From the NCBI GenBank assembly GCA_025808375.1, contig CP061009.1:2418001-2482000 (forward strand): a DNA stretch of 64,000 nucleotides, in the 5' to 3' direction. Under the pieces are notes generated by a model. It did not search any database. It was not told the DNA's origin and saw nothing but the letters and a program-made list of their open reading frames with translations. Below, in pieces: positions 17,843 through 25,888 of the stretch (within the stretch, counting starts at the first letter, position 1; each line of letters opens with the position of its first letter). The position numbers and the translations under genes were made by a program. The stretch comes from Duncaniella muricolitica (GTDB lineage Bacteria; Bacteroidota; Bacteroidia; Bacteroidales; Muribaculaceae).

Positions 17843-19012
17843 TTAATTTTCTAATGATTGGTATACGATTTTGGATATATCCGCTATTATCTTTTCAGTC
17901 CGTGCCATATCATAGGCGGAGTCTGCTATGAAGACGGCTATGGCATAGCCGCGTCCGTTCGGGAGAAATACATATCCGGCATCGTTGATTCCGACAATGC
18001 GTCCTTGAGTATTGCGTCCGCCTGTTCCGGTCTTGTGGGCGATTACAGCATCGGTGGCCGCAAGCGGAGCTGGAAGACGGTTGTCGCCGGTGCCGCACAA
18101 CATCATCATCGCTCCAACAGCCTCGTGGACAGGACTGTCATGGCGCATTTCAAGACGGTAGAACTTATCGAAAAGACGAGCCATTGCAATCGGGGTCGCC
18201 CGGTTCTGATAACAGAGATACGGGTCACGGTGCATTTCATCCTCGGTCGAGCCGATGGTGATGTCTCCATAGCCTGAAGCCTTCATCAGACTGTCGGAAA
18301 CCTGCGGCCCTCCGATAAGTCGGAACAACACGTCGCAAGCGTTATTGTCGCTCTGTTGCAGGGAGTATTCAAGAATCTCCGACAGCGGCAGACGCAAATC
18401 ACTGACACCATATTTATTCCGCATTGGACTCCAAGTATCCTCTTTTATCTCCTTTGCCTGAATGCCGATGGTGTCCGACAATGTTATACCTTTTTTCATG
18501 CAGTAATCGGCGACAGCCAGCGCCTGCGGGAATTTATAGACACTTAACATCGGAAAATCACGGTTGCCGTTGACCGATATGGTATCTTTTCCGTCGATTA
18601 TTACGGCAACACCAATCCGGGTATCCTGTGCGGCAACATAAGTTTTCAGCCGCTCCTCGATCTGGGAATAGCGGTGGTCGTTTCTTATAATATCTCCCTT
18701 GTGGTCTATGTAAAACCACTCCGGGCTAATCCATTGCCAATGTTCACCCTCTGCCACCTGATGACCCTCATGTGTCGCTTTCGCAAGACCATTTTCAAAT
18801 GGGAACACGAATGCGAACCGGGGAGATATGACAACATTCCCTTTCTCATCGGCAAAACCGATTTTACCATCCTTGCCTACTATGCGATGCAGCCCCTCGC
18901 GAAAATAGTCATCTCCGTTGTCATAACGGAAGATGGAATACTTTGGCGTGGAGCAACCAATCAAATAAAGCAGACAGATTGCCGACAATATTGAATATAT
19001 GGTCTTCTTCAT
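17843..19012 (-). CDS. Lipoprotein fusing WG repeat to class A beta-lactamase
   Basis: The 389-residue protein has a lipoprotein signal (Cys20 in 'LIGC'). Residues 40-110 carry a WG-type repeat ('GKIGFADEKGNVVISPRF', 'PFENGLAKA', then 'FYIDHKGDII'). From about 115 comes a class A serine beta-lactamase fold: S157-x2-K160, S221-D-N223, Glu257/259 in the omega-loop region and K327-T-G329. All catalytic motifs of the Bacteroidota class A2 (CfxA/CepA-like) enzymes are present, so a hydrolase for beta-lactams or a related peptidoglycan ligand is likely. The N-terminal WG part is unusual for secreted beta-lactamases. It is anchored in the outer membrane or periplasm, and lies 5 bases from the DUF4893 gene. 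Confidence 0.85.
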   Translation of the reverse strand: MKKTIYSILSAICLLYLIGCSTPKYSIFRYDNGDDYFREGLHRIVGKDGKIGFADEKGNVVISPRFAFVFPFENGLAKATHEGHQVAEGEHWQWISPEWFYIDHKGDIIRNDHRYSQIEERLKTYVAAQDTRIGVAVIIDGKDTISVNGNRDFPMLSVYKFPQALAVADYCMKKGITLSDTIGIQAKEIKEDTWSPMRNKYGVSDLRLPLSEILEYSLQQSDNNACDVLFRLIGGPQVSDSLMKASGYGDITIGSTEDEMHRDPYLCYQNRATPIAMARLFDKFYRLEMRHDSPVHEAVGAMMMLCGTGDNRLPAPLAATDAVIAHKTGTGGRNTQGRIVGINDAGYVFLPNGRGYAIAVFIADSAYDMARTEKIIADISKIVYQSLEN

Positions 19013-19017
19013 GACTG

Positions 19018-19908
19018 TTATTTTGTGAGTTCGTAGATTTCAACCCGGTCTTCTTCCGTCGGAAAAATCATGATGGCTTTGCGTGGGCCGATCTTATAGA
19101 CCTTGCCGACAACTGAGTTTGTACTGCCGTATCCGGTCTGAGGGTCATCGTTAACGCTCCAGCCTCCGAGAAAGACAAGCGACTCCGGACTGTTCTGATA
19201 GACATATCCCGATTTACGCTGGCTACCGGTTGTCTTTTCAAAGAAAACCTTTCCATCGGCTTTCTTGAACCTGCAATTGAAATACGGATAAGAGAATATG
19301 CCGTCACGGGCATCTATCTGTATGGAACGCACACGGCGAAACCCTATCATATCTTTCGGTGTAATCGGATATGTCTTTGCATTCAGCAGTTTTTCCACCA
19401 TATTTTTCTCCGCGTAGCCATATGATTCTGGGGTTAGGGTTGAGAGAGCTTCCCATGCTATATTCCGGTCACGAGCCAGCACACCATAATCTGACGGAAG
19501 TATGATATCTTCAAGTTCTGGGTTAAGATTTTCCGGCACCACAGGCTTTTCTTTAACAAGCTCGGCATTGCCGTTGAAATACCAATCATCGCCATGACTA
19601 CCCATTTCAAGTTTTCCGACGAGTCTATTGTCAGACTCGATTTTGAAGCGTCCCTCGAACGGACTTCCTATATCGGCAGACTTTATTATAAGTGAATCAG
19701 GAGTGAGGCTTGTTGAGAAATCCACCCAGCCGTAGGTGCGGAGAATACCGCAATATCCCACATACAACTGCTTATCATTGTCAATGCAGATATTGACCAT
19801 CAAATCCTTCGGGCCTTTCCAAGCTCCTGTGAGATTGTCGGTGTCGGCAAATGCGGTTAGGAAGCCACTAATGGCGATTAGTGTCGCGATATATTTTTTA
19901 CTACTCAT
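19018..19908 (-). CDS. Secreted DUF4893-like protein
   Basis: The 296-residue protein has a signal peptide (cleavage near 'FADTD'). The C-terminal half contains 'FNCRFKKADGKVFFEKTTGSQRKSGY', 'FLGGWSVNDDP' and 'GKVYKIGPRKAIMIFP...EIYELT', matching my memory of DUF4893. Function is unknown. The ATG overlaps the recD2 stop by 4 bases, so it is translated with the helicase gene although the two products act in different compartments. Confidence 0.6.
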   Translation of the reverse strand: MSSKKYIATLIAISGFLTAFADTDNLTGAWKGPKDLMVNICIDNDKQLYVGYCGILRTYGWVDFSTSLTPDSLIIKSADIGSPFEGRFKIESDNRLVGKLEMGSHGDDWYFNGNAELVKEKPVVPENLNPELEDIILPSDYGVLARDRNIAWEALSTLTPESYGYAEKNMVEKLLNAKTYPITPKDMIGFRRVRSIQIDARDGIFSYPYFNCRFKKADGKVFFEKTTGSQRKSGYVYQNSPESLVFLGGWSVNDDPQTGYGSTNSVVGKVYKIGPRKAIMIFPTEEDRVEIYELTK

Positions 19909-21818
19909 AAGCTATTCTCGTTTAGACGCTCTTTCAACTTGGTATTGCGTTTGGAGACGGTATTTTGTTTAATGGCGTATGCGAGGGCTTTGGTGGTGCC
20001 GACGAGTACGCAGATTTTCTTAGCGCGGGTTATGCCGGTGTAGATAAGGTTGCGCTGGAGCATGACGAAGTGTTTCATCGTCACGGGCATGACCACAACC
20101 GGGAACTCTGAGCCTTGACTTTTGTGGATTGTGACGGCGTATGCCAACACAATCTCATCAAGTTCGGTTATGTCGTATTCGACAAGGCGACTGTCGTATG
20201 TAACGGTCAGAGTCCGCTCGTTGGTATCGACGGCTGTGATATAGCCTATGTCGCCGTTGAATACATTTTTGTCGTAGTTGTTGCGTATCTGCATCACCTT
20301 GTCGCCCTGACGGAAGGTGTAGCCGCCACGAGCCAATGACGGACCCGTTGGATTGAGGGCGTTTTGCAGTTCGATGTTGAGGTTTCCGGCCCCGACAGTG
20401 CCACGTTGCATCGGTGTAAGCACCTGTATCTCTTTCGGCGGATAGCCGTATTTCTTTGGCAGACGGTCGCGCACAAGTCCGATAATGAGTTTGACCATCT
20501 CATCGGCATCCTCCTGATTTATGAAGAAGAAATCGGTGTCAAGACCATTCCTGATGTTCGGGAACTGCCCGGCGTTGATGGCGTGGGCGTTCATCACAAT
20601 CCGGCTCGACTGAGCCTGACGGAAGATGCGGGTGAGCCGTACTACCGGGATTTGTTGCGAGTCGATAATGTCACGAAGCACATTGCCAGCTCCGACACTC
20701 GGCAACTGGTCGATGTCGCCCACAAGTATCAGTCGCATATTCGAGGGGATTGCCTTCATCAGATTGTAGAACCGCAGGATGTCAATCATCGAACATTCAT
20801 CCACAATCAGAGCGTCTCCCTCCAGCGGATTCTCGTCATTACGTTTGTATCCGTCCATCGGATTGTATTCCAACAGACGGTGTATTGTCTTTGCCTCCAT
20901 ACCAGTGGCTTCGGTCATTCGTTTGGCGGCGCGACCTGTGGGGGCAGCGAGAAGAATACTCATGTGCCGAGCCTTGAAGGCGGCGATTATTCCTTGTGTG
21001 GTAGTTGTCTTGCCTGTGCCGGGCCCGCCTGTCAGCACCATGACCTTTGAGTCGAGAGCCTGACGCACGGGCGTTTCTTCTGCCTCCAACAGTTTGGTTG
21101 CGGCTTCAACCAATTGCTCCGGCTCGGCATAGACGTGACCTTCCTCGGCAAGTTCATTGAGAGCGTAAAGTATTCCGCTGCGGCAACGGCGAGGGTCGTT
21201 CTTCTCATAGCCCATCTTCGAGGCTATGCTGTCGGCTGTCTTGAAACCGATTCCCCAGATATCATCGGCAAGCTGATAGGGATTCTCCTTAACCTTGGCG
21301 ATCGACTCCTTCTCATACTTGCGGTATATCTTGGCGGCGAAAGCGGTACTTACTCCATGACCTTGAAGGAATACCATTACCTCCTTGATGTCTTTCTGCT
21401 TTTCCCAGCTCTCGCGGATTTTCTCCATGCGTTTCTTACCGAGTCGAGGCACTTCAAGCAGCCGCTCGATGTCGTTTTCAATCACATCGATTGTCTCCAG
21501 TCCGAAACGGCTCACAATAGCCTTGGCGTATGCCGGACCGATACCTTTTACAAGGCCGCTGCCGAGATATTTCTCAATACCATAAAGAGTGGCTGGCATT
21601 ACCTCAGTCCATGACTGAGCCACAAACTGCTGACCATATTTGGGATCAACCCTCCAGTCGCCGTCAGCGAGAAGAACACTACCTACGGGTACGTCAAGCA
21701 ACGAGCCTGTCAGGGTCACGAGATTGTCATATCCCTTGACCTTGACTTTCATCACCGACCAGCCATTTTCCTGATTCTGGTAAGTGATATGCTCGACTAC
21801 ACACCGTAGCTTAATCAT
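19905..21818 (-). CDS. recD2: RecD2-family helicase, internally shortened
   Basis: The 637-residue SF1B 5'-3' helicase has an N-terminal OB-like domain, tandem HhH motifs ('LVKGIGPAYAKAIVSRFG', 'DDIWGIGFKTADSIA'), then Walker A 'GGPGTGKTTT' near residue 262, 'DECSMID' (Walker B), 'VGDIDQLPSVGAG' and a C-terminal UvrD-like end with 'TIHKSQGSEFP' and 'YTGITRAKK'. Typical RecD2 has about 720-750 residues. Here 'KLLEAEETPVRQALDSKVMVLTG' joins the N-terminal region almost directly to the ATPase core, so about 90-100 residues are absent in frame. RecD2 acts in DNA repair. Activity of this short form is uncertain. Confidence 0.85.
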   Translation of the reverse strand: MIKLRCVVEHITYQNQENGWSVMKVKVKGYDNLVTLTGSLLDVPVGSVLLADGDWRVDPKYGQQFVAQSWTEVMPATLYGIEKYLGSGLVKGIGPAYAKAIVSRFGLETIDVIENDIERLLEVPRLGKKRMEKIRESWEKQKDIKEVMVFLQGHGVSTAFAAKIYRKYEKESIAKVKENPYQLADDIWGIGFKTADSIASKMGYEKNDPRRCRSGILYALNELAEEGHVYAEPEQLVEAATKLLEAEETPVRQALDSKVMVLTGGPGTGKTTTTQGIIAAFKARHMSILLAAPTGRAAKRMTEATGMEAKTIHRLLEYNPMDGYKRNDENPLEGDALIVDECSMIDILRFYNLMKAIPSNMRLILVGDIDQLPSVGAGNVLRDIIDSQQIPVVRLTRIFRQAQSSRIVMNAHAINAGQFPNIRNGLDTDFFFINQEDADEMVKLIIGLVRDRLPKKYGYPPKEIQVLTPMQRGTVGAGNLNIELQNALNPTGPSLARGGYTFRQGDKVMQIRNNYDKNVFNGDIGYITAVDTNERTLTVTYDSRLVEYDITELDEIVLAYAVTIHKSQGSEFPVVVMPVTMKHFVMLQRNLIYTGITRAKKICVLVGTTKALAYAIKQNTVSKRNTKLKERLNENSL

Positions 21819-22065
21819 TTATTTTATGGGCGGTTATAATGGTATTGCTGTTTGCGTTGACTGTTATGCGCACATGCCCTGCGGCAACATACCAGTTCTT
21901 TCCTTTACGCTCAAAAGTGGCAAAATCTTCAAGGATGAAACATCTGCAAAAATCTACAGCATCCAGAGATTCCGGCAAGTTGAGATTTTTCCTGATACGT
22001 TCAACCCCTAACGGGGTTGTGTGTAAATCTGTAATACTGAACGGATATTCTGCTGTCGGACACAT
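21811..22065 (-). CDS. DUF3781 protein
   Basis: The protein is about 84 residues from ATG 22065 (chosen over an upstream TTG because it follows the stop of the small gene by 2 bases). 'LHTTPLGVERIRKNL' and 'KGKNWYVAAGHVRITVNANSNTIITAHK' are the hallmark of DUF3781, a small cytoplasmic family of unknown function. Its stop overlaps the recD2 start by 8 bases. Confidence 0.75.
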   Translation of the reverse strand: MCPTAEYPFSITDLHTTPLGVERIRKNLNLPESLDAVDFCRCFILEDFATFERKGKNWYVAAGHVRITVNANSNTIITAHKIND

Positions 22066-22067
22066 AA

Positions 22068-22217
22068 TCAATCCCAGTCATTGAGGTTGGCGATGAAGTC
22101 ATCAACCGATGATTCATCGAATAGTTCGGGAAGTTCTCCTGTGTTAATGTGATAGTCGTAATCGACCATCATATCTTCAACGGCGTTTTCTCCATATTCA
22201 TTATCTTCGTAGTCCAT
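22068..22217 (-). CDS. Small acidic protein, 49 residues
   Basis: A short frame from ATG 22217 to TGA 22068 encodes a very acidic peptide (about 16 Asp/Glu; 'MDYEDNEYGENAVEDMMVDYDYH', here quoted in part, then 'ELPELFDESSVDDFIANLNDWD'). Its ATG shares one base with the stop of the upstream membrane-protein gene (TGATG), and its stop is 2 bases before the DUF3781 start. That tight fit supports real translation. Function is unknown; a DNA-mimic or adaptor role is only speculation. Confidence 0.55.
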   Translation of the reverse strand: MDYEDNEYGENAVEDMMVDYDYHINTGELPELFDESSVDDFIANLNDWD

Positions 22218-22447
22218 CAATCGTTTGTTTTTTGGATTGCGTCAATCCGTTTTGAGAACCGTTCGTAAATGAAGTAGAAGCCGGCAAACATAATTACGCC
22301 GAGGACAAACTTGGATGATTTTGTCAGCATATCATGTTCACGCAGATACTGATTACACAGGGCAATGATTGCTCCATAAAAGCCACCCATCAACAATAGA
22401 ATGAGTAATGCTGAAATGGCCTTCTTAGCTGTTTGATTGAATCTCAT
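22217..22447 (-). CDS. Small two-helix membrane protein
   Basis: The 76-residue protein has two hydrophobic helices (about 11-32 and 45-62), a basic N-terminus ('MRFNQTAKKA') and a basic C-terminal tail ('FSKRIDAIQKTND'). It begins 1 base after the HU stop and its TGA overlaps the next ATG. No family is recognised. Confidence 0.6.
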   Translation of the reverse strand: MRFNQTAKKAISALLILLLMGGFYGAIIALCNQYLREHDMLTKSSKFVLGVIMFAGFYFIYERFSKRIDAIQKTND

Positions 22448-22723
22448 TTACTTGGCAACTTCCTCTTTGAAGCAGTTAGCGGGTTTGAAAGCCGGGATAT
22501 TGTGAGCCGGGATAACGAGTGTAGTGTTCTTACTGATGTTACGGGCGGTCTTCTCCGCTCTCTGCTTCACGATGAAGCTGCCGAAGCCACGGAGATACAC
22601 GTTTTCGCCGTGTGCAAGGCTATCCTTCACAACTGTCATAAACTGTTCGATAACGGTAACGACAGCGGTCTTGTCGATACCGGTTGTCTTTGCGATTTCA
22701 TGCGCTATTTCTGCTTTAGTCAT
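22448..22723 (-). CDS. HU/IHF-family DNA-binding protein
   Basis: The 91-residue histone-like protein starts 'MTKAEIAHEIAKTTGI' and has 'VYLRGFGSFIVKQRAEKTARN' and the DNA-clamp arm with 'IPAHNIPAFKPAN'. It is full length for the family. It bends DNA and may assist recombination of the element. It is the first gene of a minus-strand array that continues without a clear terminator to 15.8 kb. Confidence 0.95.
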   Translation of the reverse strand: MTKAEIAHEIAKTTGIDKTAVVTVIEQFMTVVKDSLAHGENVYLRGFGSFIVKQRAEKTARNISKNTTLVIPAHNIPAFKPANCFKEEVAK

Positions 22724-22760
22724 TTTCTGTACTACTTTGAATATGTTGAGTTTTAGAATG

Positions 22761-22768
22761 CAAAGTTA
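22761..22768 (-). promoter_or_regulatory. -7 box of the HU promoter
   Basis: Read on the minus strand, TAACTTTG lies about 38 bases upstream of the HU ATG. It is the only good promoter box ahead of the eleven-gene array. Confidence 0.7.
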
Positions 22769-22793
22769 CGAATTTTCAATGACATTATGACCT

Positions 22794-22825
22794 AAAAAAG
22801 GCCTGTCCTTGTCGGGACAGGCCTA
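22794..22825 (-). terminator. Terminator after the radical SAM gene
   Basis: AGGCCTGTCC pairs with GGGACAGGCCT around TTGTC. On the minus strand it is followed by a T-run, 17 bases after the stop codon. Confidence 0.9.
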
Positions 22826-22842
22826 AAATGGATAAGTAATCT

Positions 22843-23736
22843 TCACAGATGCCATATCCTGCTGCGATAGGCTTTAAGTTCCTCTTCAGGGAACTCGGCT
22901 ATCGCTTTGTCAAATTCACGGAGTATTGCGGCTTTGTCGTCCGGCAATGCTCCGGTTATCGGTACCGTATTGGAAACGTGATGACCAAGCAGATTGACCT
23001 TTATCTTCAGTCGGTCTATGAGGGTTCGCATCTCCATCAGCCTTTCGATTTCCGGCTCTTCCACATAAGTTCCGTTTATGACCTCCTGATACAATTGTGA
23101 TTCCGGGAATATGGTCAAGGATACGATGTTGATGATGCAGGGATGGAGCTGATTGAGGATGTCGGCTGTTGCCACGGCACTTTCCACTCCTTTTCCTTTT
23201 CCTCCGAGCCCGTTAAGATAGAACACGTTGTAGCGGATACCGGCCTCGTCGAGTTTCGACAACTGCTCAAGAATGTCCGATGCGTGATAACCCTTGTTCA
23301 TTTTATCAAGGGTTTCGTCGTGAGCTGTCTCGATGCCTATGTTGATGCTGTCGAGCTTCATGTGACGGAGATTTTTCAGTTCCTCCACTGACTTTGGGGC
23401 AATGTCTGTCACTCGGGCGAACATTCCGAACGACACCATGTGAGAGAGGTATTTCCTTAGCAGAAGAGCCACATCCATCAGTCTGTTGTAGCTCAATGCA
23501 AAAGGGTTAGCTCCGGTGAGATAGACTCTACGTGCGCGTGACTGCCACAGACGGATGACTTTCAAGTCTTCCTCCACCTCTGACAGCGGTGACATACGGA
23601 ACGGTGTGCCGTGATAAAGACTACAGAATTTGCACTTGTGCCATGTACAGCCTGACGTAATTTGAAGAAGCTGAGAACTCGCCTCGTATGGCGGACGCCA
23701 TACCTGCCCTGTGAAATGTAGTTGCGGATACATCAT
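22843..23736 (-). CDS. Radical SAM protein
   Basis: The protein is about 297 residues from ATG 23736 (a TTG further upstream overlaps the promoter box and is rejected). The cluster motif C-x3-C-x2-C is in 'CTWHKCKFCSLY'. 'YLTGANPF', 'SINIGIETAHDETLDKMNKG' and 'VFYLNGLGGKGKG' fit Elp3/coproporphyrinogen-oxidase-like radical SAM enzymes. The substrate is unknown. A TAATTTTG -7 box lies at about 23772-23779 on the minus strand. The gene is divergent from an HxlR regulator and shares its operator region. Confidence 0.85.
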   Translation of the reverse strand: MMYPQLHFTGQVWRPPYEASSQLLQITSGCTWHKCKFCSLYHGTPFRMSPLSEVEEDLKVIRLWQSRARRVYLTGANPFALSYNRLMDVALLLRKYLSHMVSFGMFARVTDIAPKSVEELKNLRHMKLDSINIGIETAHDETLDKMNKGYHASDILEQLSKLDEAGIRYNVFYLNGLGGKGKGVESAVATADILNQLHPCIINIVSLTIFPESQLYQEVINGTYVEEPEIERLMEMRTLIDRLKIKVNLLGHHVSNTVPITGALPDDKAAILREFDKAIAEFPEEELKAYRSRIWHL

Positions 23737-23800
23737 ATCTCGATTATTTTTTGTAACTTTGGAGTGCAAAATTAGATGATTATCAGCGTGGAAGCAATGA

Positions 23801-23835
23801 CTTACCCAAGGGTTTGACCCTTACCGAAAAGTTTG
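23801..23835. promoter_or_regulatory. Operator-like direct repeats between radical SAM and HxlR genes
   Basis: On the minus strand the segment reads TTCGGTAAGGGTCAAACC followed by CTTGGGTAAG, two TCGGTAAG-like repeats about 18 bases apart. Nearly the same arrangement occurs at 41676-41709 ahead of the paralogous HxlR gene, so this is probably the binding site of the regulator. Confidence 0.65.
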
Positions 23836-23871
23836 TATTGCTCGTAATCAGTCGTTTTTGCAACTCCGGTT

Positions 23872-24225
23872 ATGGCTAAAAAACTTGACTACGAATATTG
23901 CAAGGCTGCTCCGATGCTTGAATGGCTTGGCAACAAGTGGGCTCTGGTGGTTCTCGTGAAAATTTCCGAGAACGAGCCGGTGCGCTTCAACGAACTGTAC
24001 CGCAACATCCCGTCGGTATCTGAAAAGGTGCTGTCGCAAGTGCTTCGTCAACTAACCACTGACGGCATAATCAGTCGCGAACTCTTTCCTGACGTCCCAC
24101 CACGGACGGAATACACTGTGACGGAGTTCGGCAGAACCCTTCTGCCTCATGTCGAGGCTCTGCTCAACTGGGGACGCGAGAATTTTGAACAGATAATGTC
24201 AAACCGCCAAAAGTCTCATAACTAA
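23872..24225 (+). CDS. HxlR-family transcriptional regulator
   Basis: The 117-residue winged-helix regulator starts 'MAKKLDYEYCKAAPMLEWLGNKWALVVL'. The DNA-reading core is 'RFNELYRNIPSVSEKVLSQVLRQL' and the wing 'DVPPRTEYTVTEFGRTLLP'. Cys10 lies where redox- or electrophile-sensing HxlR proteins (YodB/QorR type) carry their sensor Cys. It is followed by tautomerase and flavodoxin-like genes with 2-base or overlapping junctions, so it probably controls its own operon and the divergent radical SAM gene. A paralogue is at 41291-41637. Confidence 0.88.
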   Translation: MAKKLDYEYCKAAPMLEWLGNKWALVVLVKISENEPVRFNELYRNIPSVSEKVLSQVLRQLTTDGIISRELFPDVPPRTEYTVTEFGRTLLPHVEALLNWGRENFEQIMSNRQKSHN

Positions 24226-24227
24226 CG

Positions 24228-24428
24228 ATGCCTTACATATCAATCGAGAGCGGCAAACTGACCGCTGAACAGAAGAAGCAGTTGATTGAACGACTCACTG
24301 CAACGGCCTCCGAGATAACCCAAATCCCGGAGCAGTTCTTCACCGTTACCATCAAAGAACTGCCCGATGAAAACTTCGGTATCGGCGGCAAATCAATCGA
24401 CGAGATAAAACGCAACTACAAGCAATGA
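24228..24428 (+). CDS. 4-oxalocrotonate tautomerase-like protein
   Basis: The 66-residue subunit has the catalytic Pro directly after Met ('MPYISIESGKLTAEQKKQLIERLT') and the family segment 'FTVTIKELPDENFGIGG'. Such enzymes form oligomers and act on keto-enol or unsaturated carbonyl substrates. This fits an electrophile-response operon with the HxlR gene 2 bases upstream. Confidence 0.88.
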   Translation: MPYISIESGKLTAEQKKQLIERLTATASEITQIPEQFFTVTIKELPDENFGIGGKSIDEIKRNYKQ

Positions 24429-25003
24429 AGGTAATCGGAATCAACGGAAGTGCCCGAAAAAACGGCAACACAGCCTTGATTATCAGCAAGGTCTTTGATG
24501 AACTCAATAAAGAGGGTATCGAATCTGAACTGATACAATTGGCTGATTATGAAATACAGCCGTGTCGCGGATGCTTTGCTTGTAAAGGCAGAGGCAACTG
24601 TGTGTTTGCGAATGATGGATTTGCAGAGATATTCAGCCGTATGGCAGATGCGGATGGCATTGTTCTCGGATCTCCGGTATATTCCGCGGATGTGTCAGCA
24701 AAGATGAAAGCCTTACTGGAGCGTGGGGGAGTGGTCGTTGCAACCAATCCGGGAATTCTTCGCCATAAGATAGGGGCGTCGGTTGCCGCAGTGCGTCGCG
24801 GTGGCGGAATGACAACGGTGGACACCATGAATCATTTCATGCTCAACAAGGAAATGATTGTCGTAGGCTCCACCTATTGGAATATGGTCTATGGCAAGAA
24901 CATCGGTGATGTGCTCAACGATGAGGAAGGGATGGCGAATATGCGTAACCTCGGCGAGAATATGGCATGGACGATAAAGAAACTAATTCCCAATGCAAGA
25001 TAA
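24425..25003 (+). CDS. Flavodoxin-like NAD(P)H-dependent reductase (iron-sulfur flavoprotein type)
   Basis: The 192-residue protein has the FMN-binding 'GINGSARKNGNT' at the N-terminus. A C-x2-C-x2-C-type motif ('CRGCFACKGRGNC') follows, then 'DGIVLGSPVYSADVSAKMKALLER'. This is the NADPH-dependent FMN reductase/ISF family, likely reducing quinones or similar electrophiles in the cytoplasm. Its ATG overlaps the tautomerase stop by 4 bases. A distant paralogue lies at 41773. Confidence 0.87.
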   Translation: MKVIGINGSARKNGNTALIISKVFDELNKEGIESELIQLADYEIQPCRGCFACKGRGNCVFANDGFAEIFSRMADADGIVLGSPVYSADVSAKMKALLERGGVVVATNPGILRHKIGASVAAVRRGGGMTTVDTMNHFMLNKEMIVVGSTYWNMVYGKNIGDVLNDEEGMANMRNLGENMAWTIKKLIPNAR

Positions 25004-25538
25004 GCGATTACAGGATATGACGTTGGAGGAACTATGGGAGTTGTTTCCGATAGTTCTGACTCCGCATAACCCTCTATGGTCAATTTGGGGCGAGGAGGAA
25101 ATACGATGGCTGTCGTCAGCTCTTTCCGAATATCGTCCAATAATCAACCATATCGGCAGTACTGCGATTCCCGACATTCAGGCTAAACCGATAGTGGATA
25201 TTCTTGTAGAGGTTTCTCCGGGAATCGAATGGCTACCGATAATAGAAATATTGGAACGCAATGGCTATATCTGTATGTCAGAATCTCATACTCGCATCAG
25301 TTTCAATAAAGGTTACACACCTGCCGGATATGCCGACAGGGTGTTTCATGTTCACGTGCACAGGACCGGTGATAATGATGAAATCCTATTCCGCGACTAT
25401 CTGATAGCGCACCCGGAATCAGCCAAAGAGTATGAAACGTTGAAGCTGTCGCTACTACCTGAATACAGGAACAATCGTGATGGATACACTGAAGCAAAAA
25501 CTGAGTTTGTTAAAAAGATAGTCAGTCAGTTGACTTGA
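24993..25538 (+). CDS. GrpB/UPF0157 nucleotidyltransferase-like protein
   Basis: The 181-residue protein contains 'INHIGSTAIPDIQAKPIVDILVEV', the GrpB signature related to minimal nucleotidyltransferases, and 'HVHVHRTGDNDEILFRDYLIAHPESAKEYETLK'. It overlaps the reductase gene by 11 bases as the last member of the HxlR operon. Substrate is unknown. Confidence 0.88.
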   Translation: MQDKRLQDMTLEELWELFPIVLTPHNPLWSIWGEEEIRWLSSALSEYRPIINHIGSTAIPDIQAKPIVDILVEVSPGIEWLPIIEILERNGYICMSESHTRISFNKGYTPAGYADRVFHVHVHRTGDNDEILFRDYLIAHPESAKEYETLKLSLLPEYRNNRDGYTEAKTEFVKKIVSQLT

Positions 25539-25888
25539 ATAGTAGAGACGATAGGACTGTTTGCGGAAGAATTAGCAACATTTTAACGAAAAAAATTAAT
25601 GAAAAAAGAAATTTCTTATTTAATAGATGAATTTATTAGTCTGTCTGATGAATTAAGACCGGGTTATTCCTTGAGTATTGCTAAGGATAAAGAGTCGTCT
25701 TTAATTCTCCCAGAATCATTAGATATATTGTACTCTAAAGTAAGTGGTACGTACTATGAAATTGAAGATCAACGATTGATGGATTTCTTACCCGGTTATC
25801 TTCTCATTAGGGATGCTGAATACGAAAGTTTTATGCAGTCTGTAAAGGAAATGATTCCTAATGGAGAAGATAAGTATTATCCAATCCT

